A DNA stretch of 25,282 nt from Methylococcaceae bacterium UBA662 (lineage in GTDB: Bacteria; Pseudomonadota; Gammaproteobacteria; Methylococcales; Methylomonadaceae). The position numbers and the translations under genes are program-made. The DNA lies in NCBI GenBank assembly GCA_002299425.1, contig DBNW01000025.1, forward strand, positions 1 through 25,282, in the 5' to 3' direction. This document shows, in pieces, positions 7,022-15,810 of the stretch (position 1 is the stretch's first letter; every line of letters starts with the position of its first letter). The notes beneath the pieces were generated by a model. That model saw nothing but the letters and a program-made list of their open reading frames with translations, had not been told where the DNA came from and did not search any database.

Positions 7022-8044
7022 ATGCTGAACCCAGTCGACAACACTGCCAACGCGCCAGAACCCAGTAAAACGCCGGCCTATCGGTTCTGCGTAGCACCCA
7101 TGATGGACTGGACCGACCGGCATTGCCGCTATTTTCACCGCCTGTTGACCCAACACGCCTTGCTTTACACGGAAATGGTCACCACCGGGGCGTTGCTTCA
7201 TGGCGACTATCGGCATATCTTGCGCTACAACCCAGAAGAACACCCGCTAGCCCTGCAATTGGGCGGCTCCCATCCGCGTGACTTGGCAGTGTGCGCCAAA
7301 ATGGCCGAGGATTTCGGTTATGACGAAGTCAATTTGAATGTCGGTTGCCCCAGTGACCGGGTGCAAAACGGCCGCTTTGGTGCCTGCTTGATGGCGCAGC
7401 CCCAATTGGTGGCGGACTGCGTGGCAGCGATGGCAGGAGCGGTGCGGATTCCGGTGACGGTAAAAACCCGCATCGGCATCGACGACCAGGACAGCTACCC
7501 GGAATTGGCCCATTTTATCGCCACCGTCGCCGAGGGCGGCTGCCGGTGCTTTATTGTCCATGCCCGCAAAGCTTGGTTGAGCGGCTTGTCGCCGAAGCAA
7601 AACCGGGAGGTGCCGCCGCTGCGTTACGACGTGGTTTACCGGCTTAAAGCCGATTTCCCCACCCTTACCGTTATTTTGAACGGCGGCTTGACCTCGCTGG
7701 ATCACAGTGAAGCAGTCCTGCCCCGGGTTGACGGCGTCATGGTCGGACGTCAGGCTTACCACAACCCGTACCTGCTTGCCGACGTGGATCGGCGCATTTT
7801 TGCCGACAACCGGCCTGTAATGACCCGGGCGGAACTGGCGGTCCAACTATTGCCGTATCTGCGCCAAGAATTGGCGACCGGAATACGGCTAAACAGCCTG
7901 GTTAGGCACGCCATCGGCTTGTTTCATGGCCAGCACGGGGGCCGGGCCTTCCGCCGCCACTTAAGCGAAAACGCCAGCAAGCCCGGCGCGGACGAATCGG
8001 TGTTGTTGCACGCCTTAACTTTCACCCGTCATGCGGTATACTGA
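7022..8044 (+). CDS. dusA: tRNA-dihydrouridine(20/20a) synthase DusA
   Basis: Product of 340 residues. A flavoenzyme that reduces uridines 20/20a in the D-loop of tRNA in the cytoplasm. The FMN-barrel signature APMMDWTDRHCRY is near residue 26, and the conserved NVGCPSDRVQNGRFGACLM segment places the catalytic Cys at 109. Length and motifs fit DusA rather than DusB or DusC. The ATG at 7022 has only a weak ribosome binding site (GTGAG upstream). The 3' end lies 34 bases before folE. The 5' part of dusA is a documented integration site for genomic islands and prophages, which fits the restriction island directly upstream. Confidence 0.93.
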   Translation: MLNPVDNTANAPEPSKTPAYRFCVAPMMDWTDRHCRYFHRLLTQHALLYTEMVTTGALLHGDYRHILRYNPEEHPLALQLGGSHPRDLAVCAKMAEDFGYDEVNLNVGCPSDRVQNGRFGACLMAQPQLVADCVAAMAGAVRIPVTVKTRIGIDDQDSYPELAHFIATVAEGGCRCFIVHARKAWLSGLSPKQNREVPPLRYDVVYRLKADFPTLTVILNGGLTSLDHSEAVLPRVDGVMVGRQAYHNPYLLADVDRRIFADNRPVMTRAELAVQLLPYLRQELATGIRLNSLVRHAIGLFHGQHGGRAFRRHLSENASKPGADESVLLHALTFTRHAVY

Positions 8045-8078
8045 CCAGCCTTTTTTTTATTTTAGAGAAACGAACGGC

Positions 8079-8624
8079 ATGGAAGAACATTTTGCCCAAA
8101 TTATTGCCGGCATTGGCGAAGACTTAAGCCGCGAAGGTTTGCTGGACACCCCGAAACGGGCCGCCGCCGCCTTTAAGTTTTTAAACAACGGCTATCAAAA
8201 AAACCTTGACGATTTATTGAACAACGCCATCTTCACCGCTGAAACCGAGGACATGGTAATTGTCAAAAACATCGAGCTGTACTCCCTGTGCGAACACCAT
8301 TTGCTGCCGTTCATCGGCAAGTGTCATATCGGTTATTTGCCGCAGGGCAAAGTTTTAGGCTTGTCAAAAGTTGCCCGGATTGTCGATATGTACGCCCGCC
8401 GCCTGCAAATTCAGGAAAAACTTACCAAACAAATCGCCGACACCGTAGAAAACGCCATCAATGCCCGGGGCGTGGCCGTGGTCATTGAAGCCAAGCATTT
8501 GTGCATGATGATGCGCGGCGTGGAAAAACAAAATTCCGTGATGACCACCTCGGTGATGACCGGCGTGTTCCGCAAAGATTTAAGCACCCGATCCGAATTT
8601 TTAAACTTAATCAACCGCCAATGA
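8079..8624 (+). CDS. folE: GTP cyclohydrolase I
   Basis: Product of 181 residues, the short form common in gammaproteobacteria. It converts GTP to dihydroneopterin triphosphate, the first step of folate synthesis. Zinc ligands Cys71, His74 (LCEHH) and Cys142 (HLCMMMRG) have the same 71-residue spacing as Cys110 and Cys181 of E. coli FolE. An in-frame ATG at 8031 exists but overlaps dusA and adds 16 atypical residues, so I chose the ATG at 8079, where the product begins MEEHFAQII. It ends four bases before hemH. Methanotrophs need folate cofactors for one-carbon metabolism, but this is the ordinary housekeeping enzyme. Confidence 0.93.
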   Translation: MEEHFAQIIAGIGEDLSREGLLDTPKRAAAAFKFLNNGYQKNLDDLLNNAIFTAETEDMVIVKNIELYSLCEHHLLPFIGKCHIGYLPQGKVLGLSKVARIVDMYARRLQIQEKLTKQIADTVENAINARGVAVVIEAKHLCMMMRGVEKQNSVMTTSVMTGVFRKDLSTRSEFLNLINRQ

Positions 8625-8628
8625 CGCC

Positions 8629-9600
8629 ATGAACCCAACTAAAACGGGACTGTTGCTGGTCAACTTAGGTTCGCCCACCGCACCCACCACGGCTGCGGTG
8701 CGGAAGTTCTTACGGGAATTTCTGGGCGACCCCCGTGTGGTTAACCTGCCCAGGCCGCTTTGGTGGCTGATCCTGAACGGCGTTGTCCTGCCTTTCCGCC
8801 CGGCCAAATCGGCCCATGCCTACCAAAGCATCTGGGATCAGGAACACGGCTCGCCGCTGACTTTTTACACCCGCAGGCTGGCGGAAAAAATGGCCGCCCA
8901 CTTGGCGAAAGACGGCATCGTGGTCGATTATGCCATGCGCTACGGCGAACCGTCGCTGGCGACACGGCTGCGGCAATTTAAAGAACAAGGCGTTGCCGAC
9001 ATTACCGTACTGCCGCTTTACCCCCAATACTCATCGACCACCACCGCTTCCGTTTACGACGACTTGGTCAAGGAACTGAACCGCTGGCGGCATTTGCCCA
9101 GTGTGCAATTTATCAGCGATTACCACCAGCATCCCGGCTACATTGCCGCACTGGCGGATTCAGTCCGGCAACACTGGCGCGAACACGGCCAAAACCCCTT
9201 GCTGCTGATGTCTTTTCATGGCCTGCCGGAACAATTGAGCAAATGGGGCGACCCTTATGAGCAGCAATGCCATAAAACCGGCACTTTGCTGGCCGAGCAA
9301 TTGGGCCTGCAACAAAGCCAATGGCGGGTGGTGTTCCAATCCCGTTTTGGCAAGGCCGAATGGCTGAAGCCTTACTGTGTCGATACTTTGCAGGCGTTGC
9401 CAAAAACCGGCATCACCGACGTCGATTTGGTGTGCCCCGGTTTTGCGGTGGATTGTTTGGAAACACTGGAAGAAATCGCGGTGGCCAATCAAGAGGTGTT
9501 CAAAGCGGCTGGGGGCTTAACCTACCGCTACATTCCGGCACTGAACGATAGCGACAGCCAAGTTAAGGCACTCAGCGAGCTGTTAAAACGGCAACCCTAG
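8629..9600 (+). CDS. hemH: ferrochelatase
   Basis: Product of 323 residues. Inserts Fe2+ into protoporphyrin IX, the last step of protohaem synthesis. It begins KTGLLLVNLGSP, the family N-terminus. The catalytic His is His197 in SFHGLPEQ, and the acidic path is in CPGFAVDCLETLEEI (Glu278 and following). YPQYSSTTTAS is also typical. Four bases separate it from folE and no strong ribosome binding site is seen, so translation is probably coupled to folE. Its product feeds CyoE, encoded 6 kb downstream. Confidence 0.95.
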   Translation: MNPTKTGLLLVNLGSPTAPTTAAVRKFLREFLGDPRVVNLPRPLWWLILNGVVLPFRPAKSAHAYQSIWDQEHGSPLTFYTRRLAEKMAAHLAKDGIVVDYAMRYGEPSLATRLRQFKEQGVADITVLPLYPQYSSTTTASVYDDLVKELNRWRHLPSVQFISDYHQHPGYIAALADSVRQHWREHGQNPLLLMSFHGLPEQLSKWGDPYEQQCHKTGTLLAEQLGLQQSQWRVVFQSRFGKAEWLKPYCVDTLQALPKTGITDVDLVCPGFAVDCLETLEEIAVANQEVFKAAGGLTYRYIPALNDSDSQVKALSELLKRQP

Positions 9601-9675
9601 ACTACAGTTAAGCGGTTTCCAGACACACCGGTTACTGACAGGGTTTCCCCAAAACAACAATAACAGGCTGAAACC

Positions 9676-11262
9676 ATGAAAAAAACCCTACTGCAAACCT
9701 GGCAAGACCTGCCCTGGCCGGCCATAACCGCCACAAAACCCTTGCCCACCGGCGAGGGCGTGATTGATCAGGCCGCTTTCGACACCATCGAGGTGGACAA
9801 GCTGTTCGAGTCCGTCAATTATGCCCGCACCACGGTCGGTCAAGCGGTGCTGTACCGCACCTTAGCCCAGCCCTTGTCTGATTTGGCCGCCATCAAAGCC
9901 AAGCAAGCGGCGGTACAGGAATTGCAGGACAACCCCGGCCTGAGAGAAACCCTCACCACGTTGGTCGAGCAAGCCGCAAGCCACGAACCCGACTTTTACC
10001 GCTTGTTGTTCGGCAAATTCTTAAGCGCCTTCGAGCCCGTGCGCGAACACGATGAAATCGAAGGCTATGGTTATGTCCGTTACCGGCGGGCACTGCGTTT
10101 TATGCAAGATTTAGTGGCCCAAGCAGGCCAGTGCAGACAACCGGAAAGCCACTATTTACAAGACCTGGTCGCGGCCATCACCGCATTTGCCGGTAGCCGC
10201 GAATACGCCTTGATGACAGGGCCGGTTTACATCACCGAAAACGGCCTGCAATCTAAGGAAGAGCGGCGCCAAGCCTGGTGGTTGCCGGCCATTGTTTTTA
10301 AGCCGCGCCTGTTTAAACCGCTGTTGTTGGTTCTCGCTTTAGCCGGCTATGGCTTGCTGAAATACCTTGCCCCGCAGGTGCTCGCCGTGCTCCCGAGCTT
10401 TGCCCCGCTGTTTGCTCCGTTGTTGCTGGTGTACTTCCCCCTGATCGGCAATTTTGACCGTGACCATGCCATCAACCCGTTGCGGCAACTGTTTAAAAAC
10501 GCGCCCGCCGTCGGCGCAACCTTGGATGCGCTGGGGCAATTGGATGAATTGCTGTCCATCCTGAAATTTAAGGAACAGTTCGGCCATGCCGTGGCGTTGC
10601 CGGTTTTACTTGACGGCACCCACCACCGCATTAACGTCACCGACGCCAAAAACCCGGTGCTGGCAAAAAACAACTCGGATTATGTCGGCAACGACCTGGT
10701 GTTGGATGACGACAAACTGGTCCTGGTCACCGGCCCTAACAGCGGCGGTAAGACGGCGTTCTGCAAGACACTCACCCAGTTGCAGTTGTTGGCCCAAATC
10801 GGCGCGTTTGTGCCCGCACAAACGGCCACCCTGACGGTAGCCGACCGTATTTTTTACCAATGCCCGGAAATCAGCCACCTCGGTGACGGTGAGGGCCGCT
10901 TTGGCACCGAGCTGAAACGGACGAAAGCAATATTTTTGGCCAGTACGCCCAGAAGCCTGGTGGTGTTGGACGAATTGTCGGAAGGCACTACCTTTGAGGA
11001 AAAAATGGAATCTTCACAAAACGTGCTGAACGGCTTTTACCGCAAGGGCAACAGCACCGTTTTGATTACCCACAACCACCAATTGGTCGATCTCTTCGCC
11101 AACCAAGGCATAGGACAAGCCCTGCAAGTGGAATTTGCCGGCGACCAGCCGACGTACCGGATCATCCCCGGCATTTCAAGGGTCAGCCACGCCGACAGGG
11201 TGGCGAAGAAAATCGGTTTTTCCAAAGAAGACATCGAGCATTACCTGGAGGGCACACCATGA
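9676..11262 (+). CDS. MutS-like ATPase with two predicted membrane segments
   Basis: Product of 528 residues. The C-terminal half is a MutS domain V ATPase: Walker A TGPNSGGKT at residues 352-360 and Walker B VVLDELSEGT with Asp432-Glu433. The N-terminal half resembles the MutS core (VNYARTTVGQAVLYRTL) but the mismatch-binding domain is absent. Residues about 216-258 form two hydrophobic stretches (KPLLLVLALAGYGLLKYL and APLFAPLLLVYFPLIG) that could anchor it to the membrane, so it is not the standard repair MutS. Such membrane MutS-like proteins occur in several phyla, and their function is unknown to me. The stop overlaps the purT start by four bases (ATGA), so the two are co-translated. 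The separate 5' end 75 bases after hemH may belong to the same transcript. Confidence 0.85.
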   Translation: MKKTLLQTWQDLPWPAITATKPLPTGEGVIDQAAFDTIEVDKLFESVNYARTTVGQAVLYRTLAQPLSDLAAIKAKQAAVQELQDNPGLRETLTTLVEQAASHEPDFYRLLFGKFLSAFEPVREHDEIEGYGYVRYRRALRFMQDLVAQAGQCRQPESHYLQDLVAAITAFAGSREYALMTGPVYITENGLQSKEERRQAWWLPAIVFKPRLFKPLLLVLALAGYGLLKYLAPQVLAVLPSFAPLFAPLLLVYFPLIGNFDRDHAINPLRQLFKNAPAVGATLDALGQLDELLSILKFKEQFGHAVALPVLLDGTHHRINVTDAKNPVLAKNNSDYVGNDLVLDDDKLVLVTGPNSGGKTAFCKTLTQLQLLAQIGAFVPAQTATLTVADRIFYQCPEISHLGDGEGRFGTELKRTKAIFLASTPRSLVVLDELSEGTTFEEKMESSQNVLNGFYRKGNSTVLITHNHQLVDLFANQGIGQALQVEFAGDQPTYRIIPGISRVSHADRVAKKIGFSKEDIEHYLEGTP

Positions 11263-12458
11263 AACTAGGCACGCCGCTTTCAGCCACCGCGACCAAAGCA
11301 CTGTTGCTAGGCAGCGGCGAACTGGGCAAAGAACTGGCCATTGCCCTGCAACGCTTGGGCGTTGAAGTCATCGCCGCAGACCGCTACGCCGCCGCCCCGG
11401 CCATGCAGGTAGCGCACCGCAGCCATGTGCTGGACATGACCGATGCCGAGGCGGTAAAAAAACTGGTCGCACAGGAACAACCGAACTGCATCATCCCGGA
11501 ACTGGAAGCCATCGCCACCGATGCCTTAGCCGAGATAGAAGACAGTGGCCTGTGTACGGTTGTACCTAACGCTCAAGCCGTGCAACTGACCATGAACCGC
11601 GAAGGCATTCGGTTGGTAGCAGCCAAACATTTGCAGGTGCCGACCTCCCACTACGCATTCGCAGACACGTTTGCACAACTAAACGATGCAGTCAGTCAAA
11701 ACATAGGCTATCCCTGCTTGGTCAAGCCCACCATGTCGTCATCCGGCAAAGGCCAGTCTAAAGTCGATACGCCTGCTCAACTTCAAACGGCATGGGATTA
11801 CGCCAAGGCTTCGGGGCGGGTCGACACGGGTAAGGTTATCGTCGAGTCGATCATCAACTTTGATTTTGAAATTACCTTGCTGACCGTCCGCGCCCTAGGT
11901 AGCAACGGCGAGGTGAAAACCTATTTTTGTGCGCCCATCGGCCACCGGCAAGAGGCGGGCGATTACCGCGAAAGCTGGCAACCGCAGGCCATGATTCCAG
12001 ATGTTTTAGCAAGTGCCCAAACGATTGCCCGAAAAATCACCGATACCCTGGGCGGTTTGGGCGTGTTCGGCGTAGAATTGTTCGTTAAGGGTGAGCAGGT
12101 CTGGTTCAGCGAAGTCAGCCCTAGGCCGCATGACACCGGCATGGTGACTCTGGTCACGCAGCAACAAAATCAATTTGAGCTGCATGCCCGCGCTTTATTG
12201 GGATTGCCGGTTGACACGCGGCTGCGTAGACGCGGTGCCAGTGTGCCTATTTTAAGCCCGGCAGCAATAAGGAATCCTGTTTATCACGGCTTAGACAAAG
12301 CACTTGCGGTACCCGACAGCGAAATCCGCCTGTTTGGCAAGCCACAAGCCTATGTTAACCGGCGCATGGGGGTTGCTTTAGCCACCGCAGACACGGTGGA
12401 TGAAGCGAGGATTAAAGCGGCATTTGCCGCCAACTTGATAACCATAAAACCTGACTAA
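11259..12458 (+). CDS. purT: formate-dependent phosphoribosylglycinamide formyltransferase (GAR transformylase 2)
   Basis: Product of 399 residues, close to E. coli PurT (392). An ATP-grasp enzyme that uses formate, ATP and GAR to make formyl-GAR in purine synthesis. Typical segments are LLLGSGELGKELAIALQRLG near residue 15, VKPTMSSSGKGQS in the ATP-grasp domain, and WFSEVSPRPHDTGMVTL near the metal and phosphate site. It starts at ATG 11259, overlapping the MutS-like gene by four bases. In a methanotroph formate is produced by methane oxidation, so this route draws a one-carbon intermediate directly into biosynthesis. Confidence 0.95.
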   Translation: MKLGTPLSATATKALLLGSGELGKELAIALQRLGVEVIAADRYAAAPAMQVAHRSHVLDMTDAEAVKKLVAQEQPNCIIPELEAIATDALAEIEDSGLCTVVPNAQAVQLTMNREGIRLVAAKHLQVPTSHYAFADTFAQLNDAVSQNIGYPCLVKPTMSSSGKGQSKVDTPAQLQTAWDYAKASGRVDTGKVIVESIINFDFEITLLTVRALGSNGEVKTYFCAPIGHRQEAGDYRESWQPQAMIPDVLASAQTIARKITDTLGGLGVFGVELFVKGEQVWFSEVSPRPHDTGMVTLVTQQQNQFELHARALLGLPVDTRLRRRGASVPILSPAAIRNPVYHGLDKALAVPDSEIRLFGKPQAYVNRRMGVALATADTVDEARIKAAFAANLITIKPD

Positions 12459-12470
12459 TTAGGTGTTAAC

Positions 12471-13112
12471 ATGTTGAAAATATGTGTTTTTTTGGTTTTT
12501 GTAGGGTTCTTCGGCGAGGCTGCCGCCGGCACTATTTACAAATTTGTCGACAACCAAGGCCATACCTACTACACAAACCAGCCCAAAAACGCCTACAAAT
12601 ACACCGACAGCGACGGCAGCTCTTATTATGCCGACGAACCAAGAAACAGCATTTACAAAACCATTTTCAAATTCAGAACCTACACGGCAAAAGATTTTCC
12701 CCGGCGTACCTTAAGGCAGGCCTCCAGCAATAAAAAACGCTATGCCGAGCTGATTGAACAAACCGCCAACAAATACAACATAGATCCCAATCTGGTTCAT
12801 GCTGTTATCCAAACCGAATCCGCCTACGATGCCCATGCGGTTTCCTCGGCGGGTGCCGTCGGCCTCATGCAGCTCATGCCGGCCACCGCCCGCCGCTTTG
12901 GCGTCACTGACCGCAACGACCCCAACCAAAATCTCGAGGGCGGCATTCGTTACCTGAAACACCTCATCAATTTATTCGAGGACAACCTGCGGTTGGCTGT
13001 GGCAGCCTACAACGCCGGAGAAAATGCCGTTATGAAGTACGGCTACGCCATCCCGCCCTATCCTGAAACCCAAAATTATGTCAAACAGGTGCTGGCCTTG
13101 TACAAACGGTAG
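12471..13112 (+). CDS. secreted lytic transglycosylase with SLT domain and duplicated N-terminal YKxxDxxG repeat
   Basis: Product of 213 residues with a signal peptide (hydrophobic residues 2-18, likely cleavage near AAAG). Two short repeats follow: TIYKFVDNQGHTYYTNQP and YKYTDSDGSSYYADEP, similar to DUF4124 motifs. The C-terminal SLT domain has the catalytic Glu at 116 (IQTESAYDAHAVSSAGA), the GLMQLMPATA motif and AYNAGENAV. It would cleave peptidoglycan glycan strands in the periplasm. It starts 12 bases after purT with AGGTG upstream, and so may be the last gene of the same transcript before the terminator near 13190. Confidence 0.9.
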   Translation: MLKICVFLVFVGFFGEAAAGTIYKFVDNQGHTYYTNQPKNAYKYTDSDGSSYYADEPRNSIYKTIFKFRTYTAKDFPRRTLRQASSNKKRYAELIEQTANKYNIDPNLVHAVIQTESAYDAHAVSSAGAVGLMQLMPATARRFGVTDRNDPNQNLEGGIRYLKHLINLFEDNLRLAVAAYNAGENAVMKYGYAIPPYPETQNYVKQVLALYKR

Positions 13113-13132
13113 CCAGAATACGGCCCTAAATC

Positions 13133-13191
13133 TTAAAAAGCCCCAAAATTTTAAGGCAGGCGCACTGGTTGCCGCCGCTGCGGCTTTTTAA
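13133..13191 (+). terminator. candidate intrinsic terminator, possibly bidirectional
   Basis: GCCGC (13171-13175) pairs with GCGGC (13180-13184) around CGCT, followed by TTTTT. Longer outer arms TTAAAAAGCC (13133-13142) and GGCTTTTTAA (13182-13191) are exact inverted copies. The arms are A/T-rich on both sides, so it could serve the transglycosylase gene and the convergent sulP gene. Confidence 0.55.
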
Positions 13192-13277
13192 AAAAATACC
13201 GCACGGCATTTTTCGTAAGCCGTTATGCAGCACTTGCGTCAGCGCGTTAACCTTCCCTGATGCCCCCCCCCTAAACT

Positions 13278-14864
13278 TCAAGGCCTGCGGTTAACCACTA
13301 CCAAGGATTGGTGTACTGGGATTTGCTCTTTGCCATCTAAACCCACCGTCTCGACCTCAATACCGCTGTCGGCCGCGCTGGCGATGAAATCATGCAGCGT
13401 TTCTACAATGTCACGGTCGATAAACTTAGCCATACTGGCATCGATGGTCACGCGGCTGCCGCCTTCTATCATGAGTATGAAGCGACGCAATAAGGCTTTA
13501 TTCAAAAAAGAAACATCTTTGTTCAGCAACAAGGTGTAGTGCGAACCGTCCTGAATTAGGGTGATCGCAGCGTGGTAGTTAGTCTTGATAACAAAAAACA
13601 AACCGATCGCCATACCTAGGGCCATGCCTTGCAACAAATCCGTCGCTAAAATGGCCGCGACCGTGAGGATACACGGTAAAAACTGACTCATGCCCTGGCG
13701 GAAGCGGCCAATAAACAACGCGGGTTTGGCCAATTTATAGCCGGTGTGCAGTAAAATCGCTGCCAAACTGGCCAATGGGATGGTATTTAAATACCTGGAA
13801 AAAAACAGCACACTGAGCAACAGCAGTACACCATGAAAAAAACAGGACAAACGGGTCTTGCCACCGGCGTTGATGTTGGCGGAACTGCGCACGATGACCG
13901 CTGTAATCGGCAGGCCACCCAAAAAACCGCAGACCATATTGCCCAACCCTTGGGCTTTTAATTCCTGGTCGGTGGAAGCTAGGCGTTTTAGCGGGTCCAG
14001 TTTATCGGTAGCCTCAAGGCTGAGTAAGGACTCCAAGCTGGCAATAATGGCAATGGTCACGGCCACTTGGTAGGTGGCTAGCTTGCCAAAATACTGGTAA
14101 TCCGGGAATAAGAAATGATCAAAAAAATCAGTCGGCTCCTGTGTTACAGGCAACGCCACCAATTGAGTAGCGTCCAGTTGCCACTGTGGATGCAACCAGG
14201 CCATCAAGGTATTGCAGCTAACTCCCCACAGCACGGCCACCAACGGTCCTGGGATAAATTTGAAGGCCGGTTGTTTTTTAATAGCAGGGGTATCCCAAAT
14301 CATTAAAATTAACAGGGCCACCGCACCAATAATGACAGCGCCTGGGCTAACTCGGTAAAAAGCCGCCAAGAAATCAAAAAAACCGGCTTCAGTTGCTGCC
14401 ATCAGATAGTCTTCGTCGCGTTCGCCGTCGCCCTGGTAGCCGATGGCATACGGCAGTTGCTTGGTAATAAGAATCAACCCGATGGCCGCCAACAGGCCAT
14501 CAATGACCGCCGCCGGAAAAAACGCCCCGATCACCCCCGCGCGCAAAAAACCTAACGCCAATTGAATGCCGCCGGCAATGATGCAGGCCACCAGCAGGCC
14601 CTGGAAACTGCCCAAGGTTTCAATGGCGTTGGCTACGACCATTGCCAAACCGGCGGCAGGGCCTGAAACGCTGACCTGAGAGCCGCTCAACCAAACCACC
14701 ACTAAACCGCCCACAAAACCTGCGATCAGCCCGGAGAACAGAGGTGCCCCGGAAGCCAGAGCAATACCTAAACACAGTGGCAAAGCCACCAAAAAAACTA
14801 CAATCCCGGCAGGCAAATCGTCCTTGAGGTGCTGCGTGTAATACCGTACCTGTTTGTGCGTCAT
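13278..14864 (-). CDS. SulP family inorganic anion transporter
   Basis: Product of 528 residues. SulP proteins carry sulfate or bicarbonate across the inner membrane. Multiple hydrophobic helices are visible, with the family signatures LPAGIVVFLVALPLCLGIAL near the N-terminus, GSQVSVSGPAAGLAMVV, and GFLGGLPITAVIVRSSANI. The C-terminal 100 residues (SFLNKALLRRFI onward, with VTIDASMAKFIDRDIV) form a STAS-like domain. The start has AGAGGA ribosome binding on the minus strand. Many close relatives lie beside a carbonic anhydrase gene and are thought to move bicarbonate; none is seen here, so the substrate is open. A nine-base C run (13263-13271; G on the coding strand) lies just after the stop. 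Confidence 0.93.
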   Translation of the reverse strand: MTHKQVRYYTQHLKDDLPAGIVVFLVALPLCLGIALASGAPLFSGLIAGFVGGLVVVWLSGSQVSVSGPAAGLAMVVANAIETLGSFQGLLVACIIAGGIQLALGFLRAGVIGAFFPAAVIDGLLAAIGLILITKQLPYAIGYQGDGERDEDYLMAATEAGFFDFLAAFYRVSPGAVIIGAVALLILMIWDTPAIKKQPAFKFIPGPLVAVLWGVSCNTLMAWLHPQWQLDATQLVALPVTQEPTDFFDHFLFPDYQYFGKLATYQVAVTIAIIASLESLLSLEATDKLDPLKRLASTDQELKAQGLGNMVCGFLGGLPITAVIVRSSANINAGGKTRLSCFFHGVLLLLSVLFFSRYLNTIPLASLAAILLHTGYKLAKPALFIGRFRQGMSQFLPCILTVAAILATDLLQGMALGMAIGLFFVIKTNYHAAITLIQDGSHYTLLLNKDVSFLNKALLRRFILMIEGGSRVTIDASMAKFIDRDIVETLHDFIASAADSGIEVETVGLDGKEQIPVHQSLVVVNRRP

Positions 14865-15329
14865 CGGCTATCCTCTAGTTTTGTTTCCATTGTTTGAGTG
14901 CAGGGCTTTGATCCGGTGGTCGGATTAATCGTTGTTGGTGTTTCTCGCATAAGTCAGACGCTTCATTAGGGGGGCGATTTTTTGGTAACGGCTGCAGTTA
15001 CGGCAATGAACCCGCCCTATGCGCGCGGTGATGGCCTAGGTCAGGTCCTGTCAGTTGCGGGTGTCCGCGTTGTCATTGACAGCAATGACCAACGGGGGCG
15101 TGTATGAACGGGCACAAAAACAATCCGGTGCCGAACACGACCTTGTTTGCGTAACTGGGGGTGTTTTTTCATGCTGATAACTGCTAGGCGGTAAGCGCAA
15201 CGCTCCGACGGTTGTCACAAGGGTTTGGTTGTTGGGTTAGGGGCACTGATGCGGTTGGCAATTTCGTTTTATGTGGTTAAGGCACAGCGTGCACTTGTTT
15301 ACGGTGGGATACCGGCAGCGTTTTTATTT
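14865..15329. other. intergenic region upstream of sulP
   Basis: 465 bases with no gene I can support. It should contain the sulP promoter on the minus strand, but no clear -35/-10 pair was found. One short palindrome stands out: GTCATTG (15072-15078), ACAG, CAATGAC (15083-15089), which could be an operator half-site pair or chance. Confidence 0.5.
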
Positions 15330-15617
15330 TCAGGCTCTTAAAATTAGCTGTTCAGCGTGCTGTTTGGCTTGTTCTAATTCGGGTTTTCCCGTTTGTTGTT
15401 GTAAACGGCTAAATTTAGCCGGCAGTGGGCGTATTTTACCGATGATGCCACTTAAATCCTTCCCGATTTTACGGGTAGTTAACAAGTGATAAAGCCCAGC
15501 CTTGCGCGTAGCAACAGTTAATTTCTCGGCCATCCGTTGATGATGGGGCAGCGGACGCTCCAGCGCTGTTACTAAATCATGTGCACGGTTTGTTGCCCAT
15601 TTTAGAAAAGCAGTCAC
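15330..15617 (-). CDS. small protein of unknown function
   Basis: Product of 95 residues, starting at GTG with AAGGGG about ten bases upstream on the minus strand. It is basic (many Lys/Arg/His), has no membrane segment or signal peptide, and ends in a helical stretch ELEQAKQHAEQLILRA. I do not recognise a family. It lies alone between cyoE (divergent) and sulP (same strand, 465 bases away). It could be a true small gene or a chance frame; the good ribosome binding site and amphipathic C-terminus favour a gene. Confidence 0.45.
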   Translation of the reverse strand: MTAFLKWATNRAHDLVTALERPLPHHQRMAEKLTVATRKAGLYHLLTTRKIGKDLSGIIGKIRPLPAKFSRLQQQTGKPELEQAKQHAEQLILRA

Positions 15618-15778
15618 GGCCGGTTATTCCCCTTAGTGTGGCCTGGGTTTTCAGTTATCTTGCTGTGCAACAGGTCAAGTGCCACTAAAAAATACCGTCG
15701 ATAAAAGCTTAAGCGGATGTTGTCAGAATATGCGAAACAGCCAGTGGTAAAAATAGCACAGACGGTAAGCTCGGACAG

Positions 15779-15801
15779 CCCTGCTATTTTAATAACAGGG
15801 G
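15779..15801 (+). promoter_or_regulatory. imperfect hairpin covering the cyoE ribosome binding site
   Basis: CCCTG (15779-15783) pairs with CAGGG (15796-15800), and the inner bases TATT/AATA can extend it. The AGGGG ribosome binding site (15797-15801) of cyoE lies in the right arm, so folding could limit translation. Confidence 0.35.
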
Positions 15802-15810
15802 CTTCACGGT

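Noticed and set aside
7247..7846. Minus-strand open frame of 199 codons
   Set aside because: It lies wholly inside dusA on the opposite strand and has no family resemblance; an antisense shadow of a GC-rich gene.
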